The notes beneath the pieces were generated by a model that made no database searches, was not told the DNA's origin, and worked only from the letters and a program-made list of their open reading frames with translations. 64,000 nucleotides of DNA from Streptomyces sp. MBT65 (lineage in GTDB: Bacteria; Actinomycetota; Actinomycetes; Streptomycetales; Streptomycetaceae): positions 26,060 to 90,059 of the forward strand of contig NZ_JAENRY010000014.1 of assembly GCF_016612545.1 (NCBI RefSeq). Reading direction: 5' to 3'. This document shows, piece by piece, positions 1-8,693 of this stretch (position 1 is its first letter; each line of letters opens with the position of its first letter). The position numbers and the translations under genes are program-made.

Positions 1-658
1 GGGCCACGGCTCGCACGCCGAGTACGTCACCGCCCCGGCCCGGGCCTTCGTCCACAAGCCCGCCGGGGTCGACCACGTCCAGGCCGGCGCGCTGCCCCTG
101 GTCTCGCTGACCGCGTGGCAGGCACTCGTCGAGAACGCCGAACTCCAGCCCGGACAGCGGGTGTTGATCCACGCGGCGGCCGGCGGGGTCGGGCACGTGG
201 CCGCGCAGATCGCGAAGGCGCGCGGCGCGTACGTCATCGGTACGGCGAGCGCGGGCAAGCACGACTTCCTGCGCGAGCTCGGTGTCGACGAGGCGATCGA
301 CTACCGGGAGACCGACTTCGCCGAGGCCGTGAAGGACGTCGACGTGGTCCTGGACACGCTCGGCGGCGAGACCGGGCTCAAGTCGCTGCGGGTGCTGCGG
401 CCGGGCGGGGTCGTGGTCTCCATCGTGCCGATCGGCAAGGACGACTTCTACGAGGAGGCCGAGCGGCTCGGTGTGCGGGCGGTCCGGATGCTCGTCGACG
501 CGGACCGGGCGGACATGGAGTCCGTCGCGGAACTCGTCGCGGCGGGCACGTTGCGCGCGACGATCGCCGGGACGTTCCCGCTGGCCGATGCCGCCGAGGC
601 ACACGCCCTCGGCGCCACCGGCCGCACTGCGGGCAAGCTGGTGCTGACGGTCGACTGA
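1..658 (+). CDS. NADP-dependent zinc-free MDR oxidoreductase, 5' truncated
   Basis: The reading frame is open from base 2 to a TGA at 656-658 (218 residues visible), so the N-terminus lies outside the window. It shows the dinucleotide-binding segment HAAAGGVGHVAAQIAK and a DYRETDF stretch, then GGETGLKSLRVLRPGGVVVS, as in quinone oxidoreductase-like members of the medium-chain dehydrogenase/reductase superfamily. No zinc-ligand cysteines are visible. Family members reduce quinones or enones with NADPH in the cytoplasm; the substrate cannot be read here. It converges on the alcohol dehydrogenase on the minus strand and is separated from it by a 26-bp tandem repeat. The family call is firm, the substrate unknown. 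Confidence 0.85.
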   Translation, partial: GHGSHAEYVTAPARAFVHKPAGVDHVQAGALPLVSLTAWQALVENAELQPGQRVLIHAAAGGVGHVAAQIAKARGAYVIGTASAGKHDFLRELGVDEAIDYRETDFAEAVKDVDVVLDTLGGETGLKSLRVLRPGGVVVSIVPIGKDDFYEEAERLGVRAVRMLVDADRADMESVAELVAAGTLRATIAGTFPLADAAEAHALGATGRTAGKLVLTVD

Positions 659-678
659 GCCGGAGACGGCCGCCCGGA

Positions 679-782
679 TCAGAAGGTGAACACGGGCCAG
701 CAGGTCAGAAGCCGAGTACCGGCTTGTGGCTCAGAAGCTGAGCACCGGGTTGTGGGTCAGAAGGTGAGCACCGGCTTGATCG
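679..782. repeat. Four tandem 26-bp copies of the 3' end of the adjacent ADH gene
   Basis: Four head-to-tail units of exactly 26 bp lie at 679-704, 705-730, 731-756 and 757-782. Each begins TCAGAAG. The last unit is the true 3' end of the alcohol dehydrogenase gene, its TCA being the minus-strand stop codon; the other three are diverged copies beyond the stop. The period is not a multiple of three, so the copies are not in frame. The array fills the space between two convergent genes. Confidence 0.9.
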
Positions 783-1863
783 CCTTGCCCGCGCTCATGT
801 CCCGCACCGCCTGGTCGATGTCCGTGAACGGATAGGTGCTGATCAGGCGGTGCAGCGGGAGCCGCCCCTCCTTCACCAACCGCACGAGCGCGGGGATGAA
901 GCTCTGTGTCTCGCTGTCGCCGAGGGTCAGGCCCACGATCCGCTTCCCGGGGATCAACCCGTTGACGTCCAGGGCGACTTCACTGCCGAAGGGCGGTGCT
1001 CCTACGACGACCAGGGTGCCCCGGGCGGCGAGCGCGTCGGCGCCCTGGCGGAGGACCGCGACACTGCCGGTGGTCTCCACGATGCCGTCGGCGCCCTGTC
1101 CGTCGGTGAGTACCCCGAGGGTCTCGCCGAGGTCGGCCTCGGCGGCGTTGACGGTGTGGGTGGCGCCCAACTCCTTTGCCAGGGACAGGCGTTCGGCGAC
1201 CTTGTCGACGGCGATGATCCGGGTGGCCGGGGTGAGCGCGGCGGCCATCACCGCCGAGAGGCCGACGGCTCCGGCGCCGAGCACCACGATCGTGTCGCCG
1301 AGTCGGGGCTTGAGGACGTTCCAGACGGCGCCGACCCCGGTCTGGACTCCGCAGCCCAGCGGGGCGATCGACTCCAGCGGCACCTCCGGGTCGACCTTGA
1401 CGAGGCTGCGCTCGTCGACCAACGCCCGCTCGGCGAAGGAGGATTGACCGAAGAAGTGCCCGCCGAGGGACTCGCCGTCCCGGCTGATCGTGCTGCTGCC
1501 GTCGGCACGCCGACCGCCGATGAGGTTCAGCGGCAGCCAGGTCGCGCAGTAGGCGGGGTGCCCGCCCTGGCAGTTGCGACACTCGCCGCAGGATGTGAAG
1601 GACAGGACCACATGGTCGCCGGGTACGACGCCGGTGACGGCCGAGCCGACCTCCTCGACGACTCCGGCGCCCTCGTGACCGAGAACTCCCGGGAGCGGAA
1701 AGGGCAGTCCGCCGCTCGCCACACCGAGGTCGGTGTGGCACAGGCCTGTTGCGACGACCCGGACGAGCGCCTCGTGCGGGCCCGGCTCGGCCAGTTCGAC
1801 GTCGGTGAGCGTGAAGGGTGCGCCGCCCGACTCGACGACGGCCGCGCGTGTGGTGGTGGACAT
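757..1863 (-). CDS. Zinc-dependent NAD-type alcohol dehydrogenase (MDR)
   Basis: The 368-residue protein has catalytic zinc ligands Cys42 (GLCHTD) and His63 (GHEGAG), structural zinc cysteines 92, 95, 98 and 106, a GAGAVGLSAV Rossmann loop, and an Asp after the second strand (AVDKV) that favours NAD over NADP. Family members oxidise primary or aromatic alcohols to aldehydes. The ATG follows AAGGAG at about 8 bases. It lies 69 bp downstream of the aldehyde dehydrogenase gene on the same strand, so the pair could take an alcohol through its aldehyde to the acid. Control is probably by the divergent MarR protein. The 3' end is repeated three more times downstream (679-756). The substrate is not determined; benzyl-type alcohols are one possibility. 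Confidence 0.88.
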   Translation of the reverse strand: MSTTTRAAVVESGGAPFTLTDVELAEPGPHEALVRVVATGLCHTDLGVASGGLPFPLPGVLGHEGAGVVEEVGSAVTGVVPGDHVVLSFTSCGECRNCQGGHPAYCATWLPLNLIGGRRADGSSTISRDGESLGGHFFGQSSFAERALVDERSLVKVDPEVPLESIAPLGCGVQTGVGAVWNVLKPRLGDTIVVLGAGAVGLSAVMAAALTPATRIIAVDKVAERLSLAKELGATHTVNAAEADLGETLGVLTDGQGADGIVETTGSVAVLRQGADALAARGTLVVVGAPPFGSEVALDVNGLIPGKRIVGLTLGDSETQSFIPALVRLVKEGRLPLHRLISTYPFTDIDQAVRDMSAGKAIKPVLTF

Positions 1864-1932
1864 CGTACGAACTCCTTGGTGGGTGTGGTCAGTTGAGGTG
1901 GCGGCCGGAGCCGGTCGAGTCGGTGGGTGAGG

Positions 1933-3387
1933 TCAGTCGAGCGAGACGACGACGGACTTGGTCCGGGTGTAGGCGGCGAGGCCCTCGGGGCCGTACTCGC
2001 GGCCGAAGCCGGAGTCCTTGACGCCGCCGAAGGGGACGTTGGGGTCGAGCATCGCCCAGTCGTTGATCCAGACGATGCCCGCCTGGAGCCGGTCGGCGAT
2101 GCGGTGGGCGCGACCGAGGTTGCCGGTCTGGATGCCCGAAGCCAGGCCGTAGGGCGTGGAGTTGGCGAGTTCGACGGCCTCGTCCTCGGTGTCGAAGGGC
2201 TGCACGGTGAGGACCGGGCCGAAGATCTCCTCCTGGATCACCCGGGAGTCGTTGGCGAGGTCGGCGATGACGGTGGGCTTGTAGTAGTAGCCGCCGTCCA
2301 GGTCGAGGCGTTCGCCGCCGCAGACGATGCGGGCGCCCTCCTTGCGGGCGAGGTCGACGTACTCCTCGACCTTGCGCAGGTGCTTCTCCCCCGCCATCGG
2401 GCCGACGACGGTCTCGGGCAGCCGGGGGTCGCCGAGCGGTACACCGGGGACGGCGTCGGCGAGGATGTTGAGGAGGGTGCTGTACACCGGGCGGGCGACC
2501 AGCAGGCGCGGGCCGCCCATGCAGAACTGGCCGGTGTTGAACACGAAGCCCTTGATGACCGCGCCGACGGCCTTCTCGAGGTCGGCGTCCTCGAAGACGA
2601 TGTGGGCCGCGTTGCCGCCGAGTTCCATGGTCACGGGCTTGAGGTTCTCGCCCGCGATGCTCGCGGCGTGCCGGCCGACGGCGGTGGAGCCGGTGAAGGC
2701 GATCTTGTCGATGCCGGCGTGCCGCAGCAGTGCCTCGCCCGCGACCGGGCCCGCGCCGGTGACGACGTTGACGACACCGTCCGGGACGCCGGCCCGCTGG
2801 AGCAGTCCGGCCATGTAGAGGGCGCTGAGCGGGGTCTCGTCGGCGGGCTTGTGGACCACGGTGTTGCCCGCCGCGAGGGCCGGGGCGAGTTTCGAACCGG
2901 CCAGAATCAGCGGGAAGTTGAAGGGCGTGATCGCGGCCACCACGCCCAGCGGTTCGCGCTTGGTGTAGGCGAGCGCGTTGAGCGGGGTGTCGCGGGTCGA
3001 ACCGTCCAGGGAGTAGGCGAGGGCCGCGTAGTGCTCGTAGTCGTTGGCCGCGTTCGTGATGTCGACCGCGTGGCACAGGGTGATGGGCTTGCCGACGTCG
3101 AGGCTCTCCAGGTGGGCGAGTTCGTCGGCGTTCTCGCGGATCAGCTCGGCGACGCGGTGCAGGATCCGGCCGCGTTCACGGCCGCTCAGCCCGGACCAGC
3201 GGCCGCTGTCGAAGGCCTCGCGGGCGGCGCGGACGGCCGCGTCCACATCGGCGGGGCCCGCCTCGGCGACCGTGGTGACGACCCGGCCCCGGGACGGGTC
3301 GACCACCTCGGTGCGCGCTCCGTCGGCGGCCTCGCGCCACTGCCCCCCGACGAACAGGCGGCCGGGTTCGATCTCGAAGGCGGTCAT
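1933..3387 (-). CDS. Aldehyde dehydrogenase, NAD(P)-dependent
   Basis: 484 residues, the normal family length. It contains the TPFNFPL segment, the MELGGNAA motif with the general-base Glu, and the FNTGQFCMGG motif with the nucleophilic Cys. The closest functional groups are benzaldehyde/betaine-aldehyde-type dehydrogenases; the reaction is aldehyde to carboxylate with NAD(P). ATG 3387 is preferred over GTG 3393 because GAGGAG sits five bases before the ATG but abuts the GTG. It is the first gene of a likely two-gene operon with the alcohol dehydrogenase, and its upstream region carries two palindromes shared with a divergent MarR gene. Confidence 0.9.
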   Translation of the reverse strand: MTAFEIEPGRLFVGGQWREAADGARTEVVDPSRGRVVTTVAEAGPADVDAAVRAAREAFDSGRWSGLSGRERGRILHRVAELIRENADELAHLESLDVGKPITLCHAVDITNAANDYEHYAALAYSLDGSTRDTPLNALAYTKREPLGVVAAITPFNFPLILAGSKLAPALAAGNTVVHKPADETPLSALYMAGLLQRAGVPDGVVNVVTGAGPVAGEALLRHAGIDKIAFTGSTAVGRHAASIAGENLKPVTMELGGNAAHIVFEDADLEKAVGAVIKGFVFNTGQFCMGGPRLLVARPVYSTLLNILADAVPGVPLGDPRLPETVVGPMAGEKHLRKVEEYVDLARKEGARIVCGGERLDLDGGYYYKPTVIADLANDSRVIQEEIFGPVLTVQPFDTEDEAVELANSTPYGLASGIQTGNLGRAHRIADRLQAGIVWINDWAMLDPNVPFGGVKDSGFGREYGPEGLAAYTRTKSVVVSLD

Positions 3388-3418
3388 CGCCACTCCTCAG
3401 CATCGTTGCCAAGATTTC

Positions 3419-3441
3419 AACCAACAGGATTCCTGTTGGTT
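3419..3441. promoter_or_regulatory. Perfect 11+1+11 palindrome, putative MarR operator 1
   Basis: AACCAACAGGA is followed by one T and then its exact reverse complement. The central core ACAGGATTCCTGT is shared with a second site 46 bp away (3470-3482). It lies between the divergent aldehyde dehydrogenase and MarR genes, close to the dehydrogenase start. An autoregulated MarR operator is the simplest reading. Confidence 0.7.
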
Positions 3442-3468
3442 CCTCATCTGGTTCGCAGTCTCATTACA

Positions 3469-3483
3469 GACAGGTTTCCTGTC
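3469..3483. promoter_or_regulatory. Palindrome, putative MarR operator 2
   Basis: GACAGG-TTT-CCTGTC, with core ACAGGTTTCCTGT matching operator 1 except for one central base. It ends 20 bases before the MarR start codon, where binding would block transcription of marR. Confidence 0.7.
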
Positions 3484-3502
3484 AATGCTCTAGGGTGAAT
3501 CC

Positions 3503-3952
3503 ATGGCTGAATCCCTGGTTGGCGCCCACGCGACAAAGGCACCCCCATCCCTGCTGTACATGGTCAAGCAGGTGGAGCTGGTGGTCCGCTCCCGCCTGGA
3601 CGAGCTGGTCAAGCCGTACGGGATCACCGCACTCCAGTACACCGCGCTCACGGTCCTGGAGCGACACGACGGCCTGTCGGCGGCCCAGCTGGCCCGGGAC
3701 TCCTTCGTCACCGCGCAGTCCATCGCCGATCTCGTGCGCTCCCTGGAGGGGCGCGGGCTGATCCGCCGGGAGCGCAATCCGCGCAACCGACGCGAGCTGC
3801 TGATCCTGCTGACCGACGAGGCGCGCGAGCTGCTGGCCGACTGTGCCGGGCCGGTGCGGGAGCTGGAGGAGCGGATGGTGCGCGAGCTCACAGCGCACCA
3901 GGGCGAGCAGTTCCGCCAGGCGCTTTCCAAGGCCTGGCACGCACTGTCGTAG
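3503..3952 (+). CDS. MarR-family transcriptional regulator
   Basis: 149 residues with a winged helix: LSAAQLARDSFVTAQSIADLV as the helix-turn-helix and RRERNPRNRRELLILLTDEA as the wing, the usual MarR architecture (dimer, about 140-150 residues). These proteins repress adjacent genes and release DNA on binding small phenolic or aromatic ligands or on oxidation; no redox cysteine pair stands out here. AGGGTGA precedes the ATG by four bases. Divergent arrangement and two matched palindromes in the 109-bp gap point to control of itself and of the ALDH/ADH operon. The ligand is unknown. Confidence 0.9.
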   Translation: MAESLVGAHATKAPPSLLYMVKQVELVVRSRLDELVKPYGITALQYTALTVLERHDGLSAAQLARDSFVTAQSIADLVRSLEGRGLIRRERNPRNRRELLILLTDEARELLADCAGPVRELEERMVRELTAHQGEQFRQALSKAWHALS

Positions 3953-3987
3953 TGCTGCCCGGAACATCTCAGAAAGCTCTGGCTCGA

Positions 3988-4010
3988 TTCGAAGACATAT
4001 GTCAATCGAA
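3988..4010. promoter_or_regulatory. AT-rich palindrome with nested arms
   Basis: A perfect 10-bp palindrome GACATATGTC (3994-4003) is flanked by TTCGA (3988-3992) and TCGAA (4006-4010). It stands out by its low GC content between the MarR and STAS genes. It could be an operator for the STAS gene or a small hairpin after marR; there is no U-tract for an intrinsic terminator. Confidence 0.35.
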
Positions 4011-4102
4011 CATGCTCAAATTCACTCCATCGAGGGTAACTTGCAGGGCGGGGAGCGCTTCTGGGCTCAACCCCGCTTCACCGAGGGCCGGTTGGAGGCG
4101 AT

Positions 4103-4489
4103 GTGGACGTGCAGCAGGAACCCGCGCCGCTGACCCGGCATCTGCGGATCCACCGGGAGCGGGGGTTCACGGTCCTGGAGTTCCGCGGGGAGATCGACAT
4201 CGCCGCGGCGATGGAGATCCTGCCCTGGCTCGACCGGGTGACCGGGCTGCCCCGCGCGCGGATCGTGATCGACCTGCGACAGGTCGAGTTCTTCGACTGC
4301 TCGGGGCTGCGGCTGCTGTACCGGGCGCGGCAGCGGGTGCTGGAGCGGGAGGGCCGGCTGCGGCTCGTCTGCACTCATCCACTGACCCTGCGCATCCTGC
4401 GGGTCACCGGACTGGGCCGGCTGCTGCCTCCGCAGCCGACGCTGGACGCGGCCCTGGGGCAGCCCGAGGCCACGTCCGGCACACTGTGA
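4103..4489 (+). CDS. STAS-domain anti-sigma factor antagonist-like protein
   Basis: 128 residues, essentially one STAS domain: FRGEIDIAAA as the first strand and turn, RIVIDLRQVEFFDCSGLRLL with Ser67 in the DxSGL position that is phosphorylated in SpoIIAA/RsbV-type proteins. Such proteins bind unphosphorylated to a kinase/anti-sigma partner and free a sigma factor; Streptomyces has many orphan copies. The GTG at 4103 follows GGAGG (4094-4098). No anti-sigma kinase lies next to it, so the partner is elsewhere. It converges on the EF-Tu gene with only 25 bp between stops. Confidence 0.82.
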   Translation: MDVQQEPAPLTRHLRIHRERGFTVLEFRGEIDIAAAMEILPWLDRVTGLPRARIVIDLRQVEFFDCSGLRLLYRARQRVLEREGRLRLVCTHPLTLRILRVTGLGRLLPPQPTLDAALGQPEATSGTL

Positions 4490-4514
4490 TCCGTGAAGTC
4501 CCTTGCCTGGAGGG

Positions 4515-5708
<1,194 letters not shown>

Positions 5709-5763
5709 GGCGAGTCCTCCTGATCACCTCGGTGCTGCCGAGCGTTGCTCCGTCCCTTCATGT

Positions 5764-6717
5764 CTATTCGTTCGGCGGCGCGTCGAACAGGGCGCTGACG
5801 GACTCGCCGTTGTGAATGCGGCGCACGGCCTCGGCGAGCGCCGGGGCGATGGACAGGATGCGCAGCTTCTCGGTGCGCTCCTCCTCGGGCACCGGCACCG
5901 TGTTGGTGCAGACGATCTCCAGTACGTCGGGCTGCTCGCCGATCCGCTTGAGCGCGCCCGCCGCGAACAGGCCGTGGGTGCACGCCACTCGGATCGAGCG
6001 CGGGCCCAAGTCCCGTAGCCGGTCCAGGAGTTCGAGCACGGTGCTGCCCTTGGCGATCTCGTCGTCCAGGACGATGACGTCCCGGTCCGCGATGTCGCCG
6101 ATGACGGAGCTGATCACGACCCGGTCGTCCGCGTACCGCTGCTTGGCACCGGCCGCCACCTGGGCGCCGATCAGCCGGGCGAACGCGGCGGCCTCCTTCG
6201 CGTTGCCGAGGTCCGGGGAGACGACGGTGGTACGGGAGAGGTCGTACTGCCGGAAGTGCGCGGCGAGTTCGCGCAGTGCGTGCAGATGGTCGACCGGCAC
6301 CGAGAAGAATCCGTGCACCTGGGGCGAGTGCAGGGTCATGGCCAGGACGCGGCTCGCGCCCGCCGCGACCATCAGGTCGGCGACCAGCCGGCCGCCGAGC
6401 GAGATACGCGGGGCGTCCTTCTTGTCCGAGCGGGCGTAGGAGTAGTGCGGCATGACGACGGTGATCCGCCCGGCGGAGGCGCCGCGCGCCGCGTCGCACA
6501 TCAACAGCAGCTCCACCAGGTTCTCCTGGACCGGCTTGACCAGGGGCTGGATCAGGAAGACGTCCCGTTCCCGGCAGTTGGCCTGGAGCTGCACCTCCAG
6601 GCAGTCGTTGGCGAACCGGCTGACCCGGGTGGGGCTGAGCGGCACACCGAGATGCGCGCAGACCTCCTTGGCCAACTCGGGGTGGGCACTCCCGCTGAAC
6701 ACGGCGATGTCTCGCAC
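5764..6717 (-). CDS. prs: Ribose-phosphate pyrophosphokinase, atypical
   Basis: 317 residues, standard length, two phosphoribosyltransferase-type domains. Prs makes PRPP from ribose 5-phosphate and ATP. N-terminal ATP-site stretches (FANDCLEVQL, DVFLIQPL, PHYSYARSDKKD) and HGFFSVPVDHL are conserved. Two functional loops are not: the DLHAGQIQGFF-like segment reads TLHSPQVHGFF, and the ribose-5-phosphate loop normally like DDMIDTGGT reads DDEIAKGST. The usual KRR of the catalytic flexible loop is also altered (GAKQRY). It is therefore likely a second, specialised Prs rather than the housekeeping enzyme. GTG start six bases after AGGAG. It lies 55 bp upstream of the EF-Tu gene on the same strand and may be cotranscribed with it. 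Confidence 0.85.
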   Translation of the reverse strand: MRDIAVFSGSAHPELAKEVCAHLGVPLSPTRVSRFANDCLEVQLQANCRERDVFLIQPLVKPVQENLVELLLMCDAARGASAGRITVVMPHYSYARSDKKDAPRISLGGRLVADLMVAAGASRVLAMTLHSPQVHGFFSVPVDHLHALRELAAHFRQYDLSRTTVVSPDLGNAKEAAAFARLIGAQVAAGAKQRYADDRVVISSVIGDIADRDVIVLDDEIAKGSTVLELLDRLRDLGPRSIRVACTHGLFAAGALKRIGEQPDVLEIVCTNTVPVPEEERTEKLRILSIAPALAEAVRRIHNGESVSALFDAPPNE

Positions 6718-7240
6718 GAACGGCTCCTCGCATGATCATTCCCGGCCGTGCCTCATGCTACTGACCCGCGAAAACGGCCTGCGTGCCGCCCGCTCCTGCA
6801 CGCCATGATGGCGCCGCCCGTGCTCCCCCGCATGTCAGGAACCCCGGATGCGCCGGCTCCTCGGAATCCACCGGCCTCCCCACTGGACGACGGTTGGGTG
6901 AGGCGGCTCCGCGGCAGCGGCTCATGTACGGGGAGAGGATGTGGTGGTCGCCTCCGTCCGGCGACCGCGAACTGCGCCCGCACTCAAGGCTGTTCGGGGT
7001 GGTCGTGGCCAGTGTCACGACATGGACCGGACCGTGCTCCGGAAAGGTCACGAGACGCATGGGACGAAGCCGCCGGGACATGTTGTCTTCGGCCGGCCGG
7101 TACTCCCGGCGGGCCGGAACTGTGACTTTTCACCCCTGTGCGCCCTCCGTGCCCCCGTCAGACGGACTGTTCGACCAACACGTCGGTCTGACAGGGCATT
7201 TGGGGGGCATGCGCATACCGAGGAAGGGAGGGCCGTCCCC
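6718..7240. other. 523-bp gap without a recognisable gene
   Basis: This stretch separates the divergent prs and DUF4230 genes. Reading frames in it have no family resemblance and poor start contexts. I see no tRNA cloverleaf or riboswitch-like core. The only structure noted is an imperfect inverted repeat at 7157-7192. The length would allow long leaders for both genes. Confidence 0.5.
7157..7192. promoter_or_regulatory. Imperfect 11-bp inverted repeat upstream of DUF4230 gene
   Basis: GTCAGACGGAC (7157-7167) pairs with GTCGGTCTGAC (7182-7192) at 10 of 11 positions around a 14-bp spacer. It ends 48 bases before the ATG at 7241, so it could be an operator or a leader stem-loop. Confidence 0.4.
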
Positions 7241-7903
7241 ATGACGACTTCCATCAGCCGTATCAACCGGCGCATGCCGGTCTGGGCGAAGGTGCTCACC
7301 GCCGTCGTCGTTGTCATCGCCGTCCTGTTCGCCGGGCTCCGGCTGGCCGTGCTCCCGGGGCTGCGGGACATCTTCGGCACCGAGACCCATGACCGTTCGG
7401 GTCCGGCTCTGCTCAAGTCCATTCAGGACATGAGCCGTTACGACGCGGCCTCCGGCAACTTCCAGGTCGTCGTGGACCTGGAGAAGGACGCCAAGTTCCT
7501 GCCCCAGGCGATCCGCGGCACCCGCACGCTGTATGTCGGCGCGGGCACCGTGGAGGGCTATGTCGACCTGGGCAAGCTCGGCAAGCAGGACGTGACGGTC
7601 AACAGCGACCGCACGTCGGCCAGCATCAAGCTGCCGCACGCGACGCTCGGCAAGCCGGCGCTCGACCCTGACCACTCCTACACGGTCTCCAAGCAGCGCG
7701 GTCTGCTGGACCGCCTGGGCGACATCTTCTCCGACAACCCCAACAGCGAGCAGGCCGTGCAGAAGCTCGCCTCCAAGCACATCGCCGAGGCGGCGAAGAC
7801 CAGCGGCCTGACCACACGTGCCGAGACCAACACCACCAACATGCTCAAGGGTCTCCTCGGCTCGCTCGGCTTCAAGAACGTGAACATCTCCTACAGCGCC
7901 TGA
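7241..7903 (+). CDS. DUF4230-family membrane-anchored protein
   Basis: 220 residues. One N-terminal membrane segment (about residues 14-36, KVLTAVVVVIAVLFAGLRLAV) is followed by an extracytoplasmic domain resembling DUF4230: SIQDMSRYDAASGNFQVVVDLEKD, a beta-rich middle, and a C-terminal helix ending GLLGSLGFKNVNISYSA. The family has no known biochemical role. ATG 7241 after GGAAGGGAGG is preferred; the frame is open upstream to 6941 but without any conserved sequence. The VanZ-like gene follows 40 bp later, probably in the same transcript. Confidence 0.78.
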   Translation: MTTSISRINRRMPVWAKVLTAVVVVIAVLFAGLRLAVLPGLRDIFGTETHDRSGPALLKSIQDMSRYDAASGNFQVVVDLEKDAKFLPQAIRGTRTLYVGAGTVEGYVDLGKLGKQDVTVNSDRTSASIKLPHATLGKPALDPDHSYTVSKQRGLLDRLGDIFSDNPNSEQAVQKLASKHIAEAAKTSGLTTRAETNTTNMLKGLLGSLGFKNVNISYSA

Positions 7904-7943
7904 CCTGTCGCTGCTGAACCATCGAAAACTGGAGGCCCACCGC

Positions 7944-8540
7944 ATGGCCCGTTCCGTCTCGCGCCTGCGCACCGCCAAGAAGACGGATGCCGAGTCGAAG
8001 CCGACCCGCCCCGAACGCGGACGCCATCGCATGTCCCTCCCCGTCCGCCTGCTCGCGATGCTGATCGGCTTCGTGCTCATGGTGGGCTTCGCCGTCGTCC
8101 TGGCCAAGCTCACCCTGGAACCGTCCCCCGCGTCCAAGGCGCTCGTGCACACCAATCTGCATCCGGGCCGCTCCCTGAAGGCCTATCTCGACCAGCCGGC
8201 GATGCGGGACGCCATCAAGCAGATCGGCGGGAACGTGGTGCTCGGCATCCCGTTCGGGGTGCTGGTGCCCGTGTTCGCGCCCCGGGCGCGCGGCATCCTG
8301 AAGGTCCTGCTGCTGACGGCGACCGTGATGCTCCTGGTGGAGTTCGCACAGGGCGCGTTGATCACCGGGCGGGCCTTCGACATCGACGACGTCATCCTCA
8401 ACACCTCGGGCGCGCTGATCGGTTGGGTTCTGCTGGGGCGCCGGCTCGGCCGGGCGGTGCACGCGCGGAAGCCCGTCACGAAGGCGGCAAGGACGTCAAA
8501 GCCTGCGAAGGCGTCCAAAGCGCCGAAGGCCGCTTCGTAA
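7944..8540 (+). CDS. VanZ-like integral membrane protein
   Basis: 198 residues with a basic N-terminus, a first membrane helix at about 30-55 and further helices around 90-160. The pattern NVVLGIPFGVLVPV, then VMLLVEFAQGALITGRAFDIDDVILNTSGALIGW is characteristic of VanZ-like proteins (the E-x-x-Q and DxDDxxxNxxG segments). VanZ gives low-level teicoplanin resistance in enterococci, but most actinobacterial relatives are uncharacterised. The C-terminal 25 residues are an unusual Lys/Ala/Ser-rich tail (KPVTKAARTSKPAKASKAPK). GGAGG precedes the ATG. No van resistance genes lie beside it. Confidence 0.82.
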   Translation: MARSVSRLRTAKKTDAESKPTRPERGRHRMSLPVRLLAMLIGFVLMVGFAVVLAKLTLEPSPASKALVHTNLHPGRSLKAYLDQPAMRDAIKQIGGNVVLGIPFGVLVPVFAPRARGILKVLLLTATVMLLVEFAQGALITGRAFDIDDVILNTSGALIGWVLLGRRLGRAVHARKPVTKAARTSKPAKASKAPKAAS

Positions 8541-8589
8541 CGATCACCTACCGGCCCGTACCGTTCGACTACTGGTCCGTACCAAGGTA

Positions 8590-8619
8590 TTGACGCTCTC
8601 CTTATCTCACTCCTTAAAT
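8590..8619 (+). promoter_or_regulatory. Candidate sigma70-type promoter of the GH16 gene
   Basis: TTGACG at 8590-8595 is followed after 18 bp by TTAAAT at 8614-8619, a fair match to a vegetative -35/-10 pair in an otherwise GC-rich region, 75 bp before the GTG of the glucanase. Confidence 0.35.
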
Positions 8620-8693
8620 CAAGAGGCGACGCTTTCACCTCCCACCTCAGTCGGCGTGTCGGTCCCCACGTCCGCCGTACAGAAGGGAATGCC

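Noticed and set aside
679..782. CRISPR array
   Set aside because: The units are directly abutting with no spacers, and they copy the adjacent gene end. The same holds for 20071-20231.
1927..3498. A 523-codon open frame on the plus strand
   Set aside because: It is antisense to the aldehyde dehydrogenase, with a composition typical of GC-rich shadow frames.
6941..7240. 100-residue extension of the DUF4230 protein
   Set aside because: No conserved sequence. The membrane segment and good ribosome site fit ATG 7241.
6718..7240. tRNA or riboswitch in the longest gap
   Set aside because: No cloverleaf, CCA-adjacent stem or known aptamer core could be traced by eye; only one imperfect inverted repeat was found.
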